From Henckelia pumila (Eukaryota; Streptophyta; Magnoliopsida; Lamiales; Gesneriaceae), in assembly GCF_033568475.1 (NCBI RefSeq), contig NC_133123.1, positions 23,980,622-24,044,621 on the forward strand: a stretch of DNA of 64,000 nt, read 5' to 3'. Shown piece after piece: positions 21,029-32,180 of this stretch (positions are counted from its first letter, which is position 1; every line of letters begins with the position of its first letter). Made by a program: the position numbers and the translations under genes. The notes under the pieces were generated by a model. The model had not been told where the DNA came from, ran no database searches, and saw only the letters and a program-made list of their open reading frames with translations.

Positions 21029-22215
21029 TGTTAGAACCTAATGGGGGGGGGGGGAATTTAGGTTCTATTGGCAACTTTAGCAATTTAAAGCGATTATGCA
21101 AGTACGCAAGCGGAAGACTTAAGCAGTCAAATAATAAGTGCAGTAAATAAATGCGTAATGTAAATAAAGCAGTAAAAGGGATAAGAGATGTTTATGAAAG
21201 TTCGACGATAAATCGTCTACGTCTCCCCTTCTTGGTTAAGTCGATTAACCAAGGATCCACTAGCACTTCGAACGTCTTGGCCTTGATGGCTCCAAGGATA
21301 GCCTTACACTTTGACACGATCACCGCGCCGATACAACTCAACACTCTTGGCCTTAAGGGCTCGAAGGATAGCCTCAACACTCGTAAAATACACTTGGCTT
21401 CACACACAAGTGTTTACAAAACCGAGCAACCAACTCACAAACTAACAACCCTCGATATTACAACCCCGAATACAACTCGATATGTGAATATATTTTGAAC
21501 ACTCAAAAGGGGCTACAAATTGCTCAACAAATGGCTTGAATAATGCTTGAGAGGATTGAGAGACTTGAAGATGTTGGGATGGATTGAATGGCCTCGGAAT
21601 GCCTCCTTTTATAGCTGAAATTTTGGCATCGATCGGAACTTCCGATCCCTGCATCGGAGCTTCCGAATTTTGAATTCTGAGACATGCGGGTGTACTGGAT
21701 CGGAACATCCGATCCACTTCGGAGCTTCCGATCGGCGCAATAAATATGGTGTCGGGCAAAAGTCTTCCGGACAAGATTATCAGGCGGCCGTTCAGGATCG
21801 GAACGTCCGATCACGTTCGGTGCTTCCGATCTGCTTCACTTCGTTGCCTCCGATCTGCTTCCGAACAATATAAAAATCCCTTAGAAAATGATCGGACCTT
21901 CCGAACCATGATCGGAGCTTCCGATCCACCCTTAGCTTCCGAAGATGCTTCTGATCATGATCGGAGGTTCCGATCTCCAATCGGAGGTTCCGATCCCGTA
22001 GCAGTAAACTTCTTCAAATTTTGTTTCTGATCTTGAGTATGAATTTAGTCTTAATTCATCTTGAAAATTTTAACTCTGTAATAAGCTCAATGTAAATATT
22101 AGTAACATTTTAACCTAGTTTTGTTAATCATCAAAACATAGAGAAATAAGACTTGTTAATGCATTAAAAATATTAATCTCATAATTCGAGATTTATATGC
22201 GTTTAAGGCGTAACA
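21029..22215 (-). repeat. Element B 5' LTR (right)
   Basis: 1,187 bp, same length as the left LTR. It carries the G run (12 G), the terminal inverted repeat, the palindrome array at about 21629-21996 and the TATA box (complement of 21606-21614). Followed by TSD agtgt at 22216-22220. Confidence 0.95.
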
Positions 22216-22220
22216 AGTGT

Positions 22221-23104
22221 TATTTACTGCCTCTCCCGAGAGCCGAGTAAATTTTATTATTCTAATGTCAATTTCGATATACCTATCAGAAATAAAACAA
22301 CAAAATAATTTAATCAAGTTCTATGGTTCTCTTTCAGTTACCTCAAAAGAAATTGTAGGCCTCCCAAACTCTACAAAAAATCATAGGTTGTGTTTTCTTA
22401 TGATCCTATTCAAAATCTCCTCTCCAGAGTGCCAAATTTTAAATAAATTTAACATTCAATCTATGACCAGTAAATTGAAAGGCAATCAAATCAAGAATAC
22501 CCAAATAAATTGTTAAGAACAAATAATATTATGCAAAATAATATTCAAAACATGAAAATAAAATCAAGACCCGTCAATCTCTAGAAACAACCAATAATTT
22601 TATAATAAAATAATTAAACACATAGACATATTAAAAAGTTTCACAATAAATCAAGACAGATAATAAAAATCACAGTTCGTTCCCAGATGAATTTTCTCTG
22701 TCGTGTAATTCGATTATCCCTTGGCGTTCGCTCCTACGTCTCAAATCTGTGTCCCAAGCCTACTTGAATGTGTAGTTGTGTGTGGTTGTGTTGTTTGGGT
22801 GCCGCTTCTTCTCCCCTCGATTCTTTCAAAGTTGTGCCTTTTCGTGTGCTTTCTCTTGTGCGGCTCCTCCTTCAAATTGTGTGCCTTCAAATTCTTTATA
22901 TATGTGCTCTAAACCCAACAAATAAAAGCCCACAAAATTCTGCAAGTTTTATTTCCGAAAAAAGTAAAAAAATCTAACTTCGAGATAGCGCGGGCGCGCT
23001 GTAGCTTCGCACTTTATTTTTTTAGCGTTTTTAGACAGTGCGGGCGCACTAGTGCAGTTCCATCTCGCGCAGCATTCTTGAAAAATCATATCTTGAGTTC
23101 TAGC
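22221..23104 (-). repeat. Element A right (5') LTR, segment 2
   Basis: Continues the element A LTR after element B and ends with ctagc (23100-23104), the target-site duplication of element C. It includes the element A TATA box (complement of 22895-22903) and GC-rich repeats near 22986-23075. The two overlapping ORFs here are shadows. Confidence 0.9.
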
Positions 23105-24532
23105 TATAGTGACTCACGCTGTAAACACCTACTAATCAGAAGCTTAAACATGCATTTAACTTAATTAAACATAATAAGAGAAATGACAGCGAAAAATCTT
23201 AAAGATATGCAACCCCAAGATAATTAAATCTTAAATACAACCAAATCGAATAAATACCAGTTAAAATCTTAATCTAAAACTCTTCTGAAGACTCTTGCTA
23301 CCAAGCCCTGGTCACCAACCAACTACATCTCTCGCTCCTGATCCACCTGCAAACCTGCCCCGTCGAATGGGGTGTCCGAGATAAAAGCAGGGACGTGAGC
23401 GCTAACGCCCAGTACGTAAAGTGTTGAATATACAGGTCTATATGATACATGCAACATGAACTATGAATGCTCTGGGTAAACTGGGATCAATTCTGTAAAA
23501 TCATGCTCAGTACACAGGCGCCTCCAATATGTACACGCTGCTCCGAAGATCCATTGGGTGCCACACATACTGAACCCGATCTTGGACTATCACCGTCCTG
23601 GGTAAACCGCACACGCTGCCTCGTCGATCCAGTGGATGTCACACGGTACCCGATCGTATAATAACAACAACCCTAGGGCTGAGCGACCCTAAAACAACTG
23701 GCTATCTCAAAAAGATAACAGGTTCAACATGGTATGCAAATGCCGCATACAAATCATGAACAGTAAATCATGCATATCATGACATATAATAATGCAACAC
23801 ATAAACATGTATATTCAGCTGGCTATCTCAGTCTGTACTTACGTACCTTAGTTCTACTAGGCAAGCTATACCAGCACTATGTCCAAGCCTATAGTCCGCA
23901 CTACAATGCAAAATATTCATGCATTATAATCTTATTCTAAAAGCCTTAACTACGCTATAGCATACTCCCTATTTACTATAAGGAGCCAGAGCTATACCTG
24001 CGTCCGTCGTCAGCCCGCTGATGATGACTGCCCCAGAACTTGGGTATCGCTCCGCTGCAACCCCGGAGCACCTAGCCAACCTCCGGACCAAGCCTAGGAA
24101 GGCTGGAAACACCCCAAAACCCCTAGAAAAGCCTAAGAACCGAGAGAGAAAACTTGATTTTGGTGTGAAATTCTGAATTTCGGATCGCTTATTTATAGGC
24201 GAAGTTCGGACGATCCAAACTGGGTTCGGACGGTCCGAACTGCCACTTGTCCGAGCCATTTAGAAACCTGGGCCCTATGGAGTTCGGACGGCCCAAAGTG
24301 GTTCGGAGGGCCCGAACTAGTCTGTATGCTCCGAACTATTTTGGTCCTTCCGAACTCATTTTTGGACCCCTGAGACCTACCCTACCATTTTCGGACGTTT
24401 CGGATCTGATTTTCAACTTATTTTCACCAAATAAGGACTCCATAAACATGTTTTGACACTTTTAAAATTATATGTCATTTTTTAACATGTTTAAAATCAC
24501 TTAATCTTGTAAAATGGAACCGGGCTACTACA
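23105..24532 (-). repeat. Element C 3' LTR (left)
   Basis: 1,428 bp. The U3 part has palindromes of the GTTCGGACGGTCCGAAC type at about 24203-24320, then, on the minus strand, a TATA box (TATAAATA, complement of 24190-24197). The ORFs at 23467, 23969 and 24247 lie within this LTR and their counterparts in the other LTR are not conserved as coding frames. Confidence 0.9.
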
Positions 24533-26279
24533 TTCTCCCCCACTTAAGATAGTTCGTCCTCGAAATACATCTTAAGTACTGAATGCAGTAAAATACTGAA
24601 TAAACATCTTTTATTCAAACTGCTTCATTTTATAAGTTACAATCTGAAAATACAACAATTCAAAATAGCTCTGGATAATCTGTACGCATACGACTCTCAA
24701 GTTCCCAAATGGCCTCCTCAGTGCCAATATATATTGATATCTATCTCATAACTTGAGATAACACCTGAAATGAGAATACCGATTATCCTGCCATGAATAA
24801 TAACTCCTTTGCTGAATTTTGACTTGCGTTACTAGTTGAACAAAACTGTTTCATCCTTCTTTGGAAAGTCCTAAAACCAATACAACCTAGCAAATCTCTT
24901 GAATCGATCTCATCGAATCTAACATATCAATGATCTAAAGCATCCAATAGATATTCCGAAAAATTGGTGACAACAATCCCGCTGGACCAGATAACCTTAG
25001 ATCTCAGCTGCTATCCTTTTTCCATGTCTAAACACTTGATGCTATCCTGTTAGTATCCATTAAAATTCAAATGCTTGCTAGATCAATTTCTGACACTGAA
25101 GTCCCATAATTACTGCAAATCATTCATGAGAACTAAATATCTGAGTACTATACTCATCTTATCAGTCTACTAAAAAGTGAACAATTCCAATTCGTTCTTT
25201 ATGCAAAAGAATATTTAGCTCCCCATCACGGGTTATAACATCTGTATTTACCTCAGACAAATAGTTGCAAATAGTCACTGGGCACCAAACTTGTACCAGT
25301 TTAACTGACCATTTCAAAACATACATGAACACCTAAGTGCTCATCTTTCCACTATCCAAATGAATTCTTATATTGTCGTATCCATGCTGTAACTTACCAG
25401 GCTCATGACATATGTCAATTACTAACCAGATCAATTATCTTCCAATTCTTACAAGGAAACTTACCTAAGTAAACTCATCACTTAGAATTTCCTGTTCATC
25501 TCGTAATCAAGATCGTGATCACTAATTATACCTCTGATAGAATCAAAAAATACTGGTAAAACCTCCTGGTTCTCCCCCAGTATCACGTGCGAGAACTACT
25601 CGTCCAGAATATTCACTTGTCAAGGAATCCTTTCCAAGACTATTATGACAAAGGAAACTAATATATGTATCTCTGATAAAGTCAGACGACATCGTTCAAA
25701 TCTCTTGGCACTAATCCAGTACCAACATCAAATTCATAAAAACATTCCTTTTGATAATTATACCCCTTGCTATAACTGTGCAAAATATCAAGACTCAGGT
25801 AGCCTTCCCCAATAGCCTATCTGGAATAAACTTCCCAGAAATCACTGGCGTAGGTCGCGCTTCCTATCACGTCTTGAACAACCCAGCACAGTCCTTAGCA
25901 CCTGGAATAATTCATCACTGAATCTATGATGAAAATCCATCATCAATAACCAATGACCCAAACACTGAGTCATCTCAGACACCATGTCAAACCACTGACT
26001 TTCTGAATCGTTTCAGGAGAAATCCTAGAACTGATAACCAGCACAACTCTAACCCCTTGTTATGCAAATATCTATGCATACTAAAACGCCTATGATGATC
26101 ATGGCGATGGTGATGACGACCCGACGATGCTCTTGATCGTCCTGATCATTTCAGCGTCCACCTACGCTGTCGTGGTTACTCTTGTCACCATGACCCGCCA
26201 TCTACACGATGATTAAAGGTTAAACCCAATTCCAACAATCTAGATCCCAAGATTACTATGCATGCTCTGATACCATAAA
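24533..26279 (-). other. Element C internal region with PPT, PBS and gag-start remnant
   Basis: The PPT (minus AAGTGGGGGAGAA) lies at 24533-24545. The PBS lies at about 26263-26276 (minus TGGTATCAGAGCATG, initiator Met type). Just inside the PBS, around 26150-26200, the minus strand has an ATG followed by about 16 codons and a TGA, which looks like the remains of a gag start. The rest of this region has no ORF of note and no domain I can name. Confidence 0.75.
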
Positions 26280-27682
26280 TGTAGTGACTCACGCCGTGAT
26301 CACTTACTAATCAGAAGCTTAAGCATGCATTTAACTTAATTAAACATAATAAAAGAAATGACAGCGAAAAATCTTAAAGATATACAACCCAAGATAATTA
26401 AATCTTAAATACAACCAAATCGAATAAATACCAGTTAAAATCTTAATCTAAAACTCTTCTGAAGACTCCTGCTACCAAGCCCTGGTCACCGACCAACTAC
26501 ATCTCTCGCTCCTGATCCACCTGCAAACCTGCCCCGTTGAATGGGGTGTCCGAGATAAAAGCAGGGACATGAGCGCTAACGCCCAATATGTAAAGTGTTG
26601 AATATACAGGTCTATATGATACATGCAACATGAATTATGAATGCTCTGGGTAAACTGGGATCAATTCTGTAAAATCATGCTCAATACATAGACGCCTCCA
26701 ATATGTGCACGCTGCTCCGAAGATCCAGTGGGTGCCACACATACTGAACCCGATCTTGGACTATCACCGTCCTGGGTAAACCGCACACGCTGTCTCGTTG
26801 GTTCAGTGGGTGTCACACGGTACCCGATCGTATAATAACAACAACCCTAGGGCTGAGTGACCCTAGAACAACTGGCTATCTCAAAAGGATAACAGGTTCA
26901 ACATGGTATGCAAATGCCGCATACAAATCATGAACAGTAAATCATGCATATCATGACAGATAATAATGCAACACATAATTATGCAACACAAAAACATGTA
27001 TATTCAGCTGGCTATCTCAGTCTGTACTTACGTACCTTAGTTCTACGAGGCAAACTATACCAGCACTATGTCCAAGCCTATAGTCCGCACTACAATGCAA
27101 AATATTCATGCATTATAATCTTATTCTAAAAGTCTTAACTACGCTATAGCATACTCCCTATTTACTATAAGGAGCCAGAGCTATACCTGCATCCGTCGTT
27201 AGCCCGCTGATGACGATTGCCCCAGAATTTGGGCACCGCTCCGCCGCAACCCCGGAGCACCTGGCCAACCTTCGGACCAAGCCTAGGAAGGCTGGAAACA
27301 CCCCAAAACCCCTAGAAAAGCCTAAGAACTGAGAGAGAAAACTTGATTTTGGTGTGAAATTCTGAATTTCGGAGGGCCTATTTATAGGCGAAGTTCGGAC
27401 GGTCCGAACTGCCACTTGTCCGAGCCGTTTAGACACCTGGGCCCTATGGAGTTCGGACGGCCCGAACTGGTCCGTATGCTCTGAACTGTTTTGGTCCTTC
27501 CGAACTCTTTTTTGGACCCCCGGGACCTACCCTATCATTTTCGGACGTTCCGGATCTGATTTTCAACTTATTTTCACCAAATAAGGACTCCTTAAATATG
27601 TTTTGACACTTTTAAAATTATATGTCATTTTCTAACATGTTTAAAATCACTTAATCTTGTAAAATGGAATCGGGCTACTACA
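26280..27682 (-). repeat. Element C 5' LTR (right)
   Basis: 1,403 bp. Palindromes at about 27393-27480 and TATA box at the complement of 27379-27386. It lacks one GTTCGGACGATCCAAAC unit found in the left LTR. Confidence 0.9.
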
Positions 27683-27687
27683 CTAGC

Positions 27688-27957
27688 TGTCGGATCGAGC
27701 TGAATTTTTGACAGTAGATTTAAAACATTCTAAAATTTAATTTGAATGGTGAAGATCGGATTTGGATGGCTCGAATAGCCCCAGTAATTTTTTGAATTTT
27801 GCTGCTCCGTATTTCATCTTTCCGCTTTTTCTTGTTATTTTTCTTCCAATCCTTGCATCTCACAAAAACAACAACAAATACACATAATATCCACTCGATA
27901 CATCACAAAAGACAATTCAAATCATATATAAATTAAGTGCATAAATTGTACTTATCA
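27688..27957 (-). repeat. Element A right (5') LTR, segment 3
   Basis: Last 270 bp of the element A LTR, ending CTTATCA at 27957 and followed by TSD atata (27958-27962). Confidence 0.9.
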
Positions 27958-28021
27958 ATATACATAATTTTTTTATGTAAATTGATTTTCATGTTATTTT
28001 TGAAAGTCGCGTAATGAATTA

Positions 28022-28602
28022 GATATTCAAAAGTTTAAGAGTAATAACTATCTAATCTAAAATTTTAAAAAAAATACAAACAAAGATAGTGAGATGTCAT
28101 TATGGTAAATAAGATAAAATCTAATGGCTAAAAAAAGAGACCATATAAAATGACTAATTTGTCTAATAATTTTTGTTTTGTTGGTAATTAAATTAGGACA
28201 TAATCATAATTTTATCCCATGCATGCTGAATTAGTTATTCAAAATTTTAAGAGTGATAACTATATAATCTATCTAAAATTTTAAAAATACAAACAAAGAT
28301 AGCGAGATGTCATTTTGATAAATAATATAAAATCTAATTGCTAAAAAAAAGACCATATAAAATAACTAATTTGTCTAATAATTTTTGTTTTGTTGGTAAT
28401 TAAATTAGGATTTAATATTTCATCTGAAGCTTCATCAATAAATTAAAATTTAGTTAATTAAAAGATCTTTAGGTAGTAAGATATAAAGGAATATCAAAGG
28501 GTACAAAAGTGAGCATCTAATAGCTAGAAAAGAGGAAACCGTATAAAATGACTATTTTGCCCAATAATTTTGGTTTTATTGAAAATTAAGTTAGGAAATA
28601 AT
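28022..28602. repeat. Diverged tandem repeat, period about 210 bp, three copies
   Basis: Blocks such as gagatgtcatt...taaataa...aaaatctaa and ctaataatttttgttttgttgg recur at about 28091, 28305 and, more diverged, 28513. No coding potential. DNA is strongly AT-rich. Confidence 0.7.
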
Positions 28603-29045
28603 GGTAATTTCAAATCAAACTTCACCAATTAATTGGAAGTTTGTTAATTAGAAGATCTCTACTTTAATAATAAAGTAAGAAAGATATTATCGTTATTATT
28701 AATTATATTATTATCAACATTATTAAAATTGTTTTTTTTAAAAAAACTATTTACCACTTTATTTTTAATATGTTTCCCACATATTTTTATTTTTTAAAAA
28801 AGGACACATTTTTTATTTTTCATTGTTATTAATAAAATATCATTTTTATTTAATAAATATATATATAATAAATATTGGCTCCATACTTATAAAACGTTAT
28901 AGAAAGTGTTTTTCACAAATTTTTTATAAAAGATTTTAAATTTTTTTAATAACAAGTATGTATTTTGACAACTATTATGTAAATAAAAGCTATTACAGTT
29001 AAAAATTAATACACTTTAATTCATTATTGTCTTCATTTCTAAAAC
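28603..29045. other. AT-rich sequence, possible Helitron 5' end at 28655
   Basis: At 28655 the plus strand reads TCTCTACTTTAATAATAAAGTA after an A, similar to 5' ends of plant Helitrons. No matching 3' hairpin with CTRR was found in the same orientation, so this is weak. Nothing else was recognised. Confidence 0.25.
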
Positions 29046-29059
29046 ATATGTTAAATGTT

Positions 29060-29300
29060 GCCGATGAGGCCTTAGCTTATTGGCTAAAGTTGAGGCTCTG
29101 AGCCATATAATCCGAGGTTTGATTCCCGTTGTTTGCGGGTAGGTTTTTCTTACTTTATTAAGGTAGATTTAGTAGTTTATTTGTAATTTGTTTGCTCGAG
29201 ATAAGCAAGTCTCGAGTCTATACTCAAATCCTGTCGGTTGTGCTGACAATTTCTTTATTTCGTTGTACTCTAATTCCAGATTTTAATCGTACTCTAAAAA
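29060..29300 (+). mobile_element. tRNA-derived SINE with 14-bp TSD
   Basis: 241 bp flanked by perfect copies of atatgttaaatgtt (29046-29059 and 29301-29314). An A-box-like ttagcttattgg and a B-box-like ggtttgattccc are about 35 bp apart, as in tRNA-derived SINEs. The 3' half includes a gtctcgagtctatactcaaat block, and the element ends in an A tract. A related 3' fragment lies at 35310-35400. Confidence 0.85.
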
Positions 29301-29314
29301 ATATGTTAAATGTT

Positions 29315-30018
29315 TTTTAAAACATATACTTGGAGAATATTTTTGTTAAAAATATTTCAAAAATATTTTGTAAAAATCTTATCCAAATACATTCTTTAAA
29401 ATTTTTCACTTATAAGACACTAAAATATTTTTACAGGACTTATCCAAACGGAGCCATAGATACTTGCAAGTTATTTTAAAATCAAATATTAAGTATCAAA
29501 TTTATAGTTAATATATTTGTGTGTAAATATTTGTCAATTTTTTTAAAAAAATTCCTAATTTTCATTTTAATGTTTAGTTTGTATCTAGCTATGTAAATTA
29601 AATATAGTCCAAAATAATATTTTTGTGCTCTAGAAATTTTAGATATTTTGTGAAATAAATTAATAGAACAATCTTAATTTCCCAAATTTTAATATAATTT
29701 GTGTTTTCATACCAAGATTTAACAAAATATTGATAAATAAGAATTTGCACATTCCATTACTTTTTACGCTCTTAATAAAGTTCGGGTTAATTTTTATGTA
29801 TGTAAATTTTAGGAAATGAGGGAACTTATTTTTTGAACCAAAAATCTATTATATTTTTTAAAATGAATTTGATCTTTAATGATGGGGTATGACCGTATGA
29901 GTATGAAAAAATTAAAAAGTATATCAAATTTTTTAAAAAAAATATCTTTATTTTCAATTGTTTGTTTTGCTAAAAAAAACTCTTAACGAAAATATTAATA
30001 TTATTTATTGTGCAGTTT
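29315..30018. other. AT-rich intergenic DNA
   Basis: No genes or recognisable elements. Confidence 0.6.
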
Positions 30019-30760
30019 TAGAAGTGTCAAAATTGAACCGACCCGAGTTGATCAAAAAATTATCGGATTAAGGTTGAGGTTTTGGGGTTCGGCTTGGACT
30101 CGAAATATTTGATCTTTTTTTAACAAAATAATTGAATACACATAATGATAATCAATATATTTTGATTTAAATACATAATAACAAAATCTCACTTATATAG
30201 TTCTATATAATTTAAATTTAAAAGTTTAATTGTATGAAATTTAAAATATACTTACTACACAAAATAATTTTTTTTTAAAATCAATGTTTTACAAAATAAT
30301 TATTACATGTTGAAAATCTATGATAAAATATATAATAATTTTTTTTCAAACATACAATATATAAAAATATAGTAAATATTTCTCAGTTTTATAAATAAGT
30401 ACAATTTTTTTAAAAAAATTTCTCAAACAAAATTCGAATAAATCAATAGCAACCGACCCAAACTCGACTAACTCGATCAACCCAAACCTACATAATTTGA
30501 TTTTTTATTTTGGGAAAATATTAATTATTACACATAATAATAATAAATATATTTTAATTTAAATATATAATAATAAAATCTCGTTTATATATGATTTAAA
30601 TTTGAAATTTTAATTTTAAAAATTATAAAATATATTTACTATTAAAAAATAAACAATTATTTTTTTGAACTAGTAAAAAATTATTTATATTTTCATAATT
30701 ATTTTTTAAATTTTTTAAAAATAATGAATTTTGTTGAACTCGGTAAAATTAATTCTATAA
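30019..30760. mobile_element. Rearranged hAT-type MITE copies
   Basis: Starts tagaagtgtcaaaattgaacc, matching the terminal repeat of the hAT-type MITE at 48836-49458 (tagaggtgtcaaaac on the opposite strand). Internal blocks such as ttttttaacaaaataatt and cataataacaaaatct are shared. A second partial copy begins near 30500. The right terminal repeat was not found, so the outer limit is approximate. Confidence 0.5.
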
Positions 30761-30829
30761 GTAATTAATAAAATAAAAATAATAATAACAAATGCAATAA
30801 AAAATAAATAAAAAATAAATAAGTACTAT

Positions 30830-31196
30830 GGTACCGTTTGGAGTGAGTAATAAAATAAATAATATAAAGATAAGTAATATAATAAAAAATAAATAAAAAA
30901 TGATATTTAATATAGTATTTGATTTGATTGATAGATTATAGTTTGTTTGATTTGATTGATTAAATTTTAAATAAAAATAAAAAATTACCATTTTGTTCCT
31001 TTAATAATTAATAAAATATGAATAATATTATTTATAAAAGGTAATATAATAATTTAAATTCAATGAATTAATGATTTGATTCATATAAGTTAAATAATTA
31101 ATGGATGGATAAATAATATGACAAAAAAACGTAAAATTAGATAATATAAGTTATACTTAAATTAATAATATGTCACATCAATGATCAAACGGTACC
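30830..31196. mobile_element. Tourist-like MITE, copy 1
   Basis: 367 bp with terminal inverted repeats ggtaccgtttg...caaacggtacc and tat on both sides. The interior is the reverse complement of the MITE at 36660-37043 (shared atcaaatcaaacaaactataa block). The minus-strand ORF here is AT-rich noise. Confidence 0.75.
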
Positions 31197-31796
31197 TATA
31201 TACACATAGCATTATTTTATAAAGTAATGTTGAAACTTGAAAGACGATTACAACAACAATAATAACTACACAATTACAATTAGTATATTGGTTTTGGGAA
31301 AGTCCAATTATAATTAATGATTTCCATTTTATTCTTTTTTCGAGATGATTTCGATTTTTAATATCGATTGGCTTTGTGCTACAAAAAATAAACTTTGGTT
31401 ATCATTCTTTATCTCGCATATGCTTGTCACTAAACCAGTGGAACTTTATAAGAAAACGATATTTTTTAATCTTATTATTTGTCATTAAAAAAGAAGAAAT
31501 TACTCAAAATTTGGTATTGCTAAAAATACGGGCGGGTCATGACACAATTTATTATTACAAAATTCGGTCGACCCATGGAAGGATGTGTGTTAGTCTATGC
31601 TATACCAGGAGTGTTTCTCCCCCTATTTCAATATCATTAGATAATGTGAGACCCATATATTTTTATAGAAATTGATATATGTTTTGATGATCCAATGGTT
31701 GATATTTGACCACATCATGGGAGGAAAAGTACTCCAGATGTAGCATAGAATAATCCGAAGGATGCAACCAAAATCCAACTTTGATATATTTCTTTT

Positions 31797-31831
<35 letters not shown>

Positions 31832-31965
31832 TACCCCGATACAAATATAAATAAAATTTAGAAAAGTTAAATTATCAAATGAAATTGTTTTTTGGCAACT
31901 GAAAACCAATCGTAATTTGGTGAAGGAGGTTGTCAAACTCCGCACATGGCACCATCCATGACATG
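31197..31965. other. Intergenic DNA upstream of the U5 gene, with (AAT)n microsatellite
   Basis: A (TAA)n run of about 11 repeats occupies about 31798-31831. No gene is supported; the ORFs around 31376 and 31623 have no recognisable features. Confidence 0.6.
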
Positions 31966-32015
31966 TTCCCACATCGACTAAATTACACGTCAAAGTAAGA
32001 GCCTATCCTATAAAA
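31966..32015 (+). promoter_or_regulatory. U5 snRNA promoter (USE and TATA)
   Basis: TTCCCACATCG at 31966-31976 matches the plant upstream sequence element RTCCCACATCG at 10 of 11 positions. TATAAAA starts at 32009, leaving 32 nt between, the wide spacing known for plant pol II snRNA genes. Confidence 0.88.
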
Positions 32016-32039
32016 TAAAGATTTCATCGCCATATTTAA

Positions 32040-32167
32040 CCACGCAGCTGCGCAGTGAACACAAAGCGAACTATTCTTTCGCCTTTTACTAAAGAATACC
32101 GTGTGTTCGCTGCATTTAAGCAGCATACGCTTATTTTTGGAGGGCCTTCACTTTTGGGTTGGCCCAA
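32040..32167 (+). ncRNA. U5: U5 spliceosomal snRNA gene
   Basis: Contains the invariant loop I GCCTTTTACT (32081-32090) flanked by CTTTC and AAAG of stem Ic (TATTCTTT pairs with AAAGAATA). The basal stem is perfect apart from one G-U pair: GCAGTGAACACA (32052-32063) with TGTGTTCGCTGC (32102-32113). A Sm site ATTTTTGG is at 32133-32140, followed by a terminal hairpin GGGCC...GGCCC. The start is placed about 31 nt after the TATA box; the exact 5' end is uncertain by a few bases. U5 contacts exon ends at both splice sites within the U4/U6.U5 tri-snRNP. Promoter, structure and 3' box are all present, so this is a good candidate for a working gene. Confidence 0.9.
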
Positions 32168-32180
32168 CAATACAGTTTAA
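32168..32180 (+). terminator. U5 snRNA 3' box
   Basis: CAATACAGTTTAA fits the plant snRNA 3'-end signal CA(N)3-10AGTNNAA with N=4. Confidence 0.8.

Larger units (their letters stand above)
12957..22215 (-). mobile_element. Element B: full-length Sirevirus-type Ty1/copia retrotransposon (defective)
   Basis: 9,259 bp with two 1,187-bp LTRs (12957-14143 and 21029-22215), TSD agtgt, a PBS for initiator Met tRNA and a polypurine tract. Order on the minus strand is 5' LTR, gag, protease, integrase, RT, RNase H, palindromic spacer, ORF3, PPT, 3' LTR. By eye the LTRs differ at 18 positions (about 1.5%), all transitions. The coding region is broken by lesions shared with copy 1 (gag TAG, shift between protease and integrase, integrase Glu to Lys, deletion before RNase H, two TAGs in ORF3). 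Private lesions are a 1-nt deletion in the gag knuckle and a TGA in RT. It is nested in element A. Confidence 0.96.
23105..27682 (-). mobile_element. Element C: non-autonomous gypsy-like LTR retrotransposon
   Basis: Flanked by TSD ctagc (23100-23104 and 27683-27687). LTRs are 23105-24532 and 26280-27682. Minus-strand LTR ends are TGTAGTAGCCCGG and ...GTGAGTCACTACA; the left LTR has TA in place of TG at its plus-strand start. The internal 1.75 kb lacks pol. The strip next to the PPT reads, on the minus strand, ATTTCGAGGACGAACTATCT, the usual 3' end of gypsy (Tekay/Del-like) polyproteins. The LTR lengths differ by 25 bp, about 20 of which come from one palindromic unit. Confidence 0.9.
9839..27957 (-). 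mobile_element. Element A: non-autonomous Athila/Tat-like gypsy retrotransposon, host of elements B and C
   Basis: Bounded by TSD atata. The left (3') LTR is 9839-11330. The right (5') LTR is 12637-27957 but is split by element B and element C; its pieces are 12637-12956, 22221-23104 and 27688-27957, about 1.47 kb in total against 1.49 kb for the left LTR. Without the guests A is about 4.3 kb, with an internal region of only about 1.3 kb that has no gag or pol. The primer-binding site matches the tRNA-Asp type used by Athila/Tat elements. It must have moved with proteins supplied by a relative. Confidence 0.9.

Noticed and set aside
22721-22977. Cysteine- and leucine-rich small ORFs resembling a secreted peptide
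   Set aside because: They lie within the element A LTR, and the homologous ORF in the other LTR (10723-10980) is not conserved in frame or sequence.
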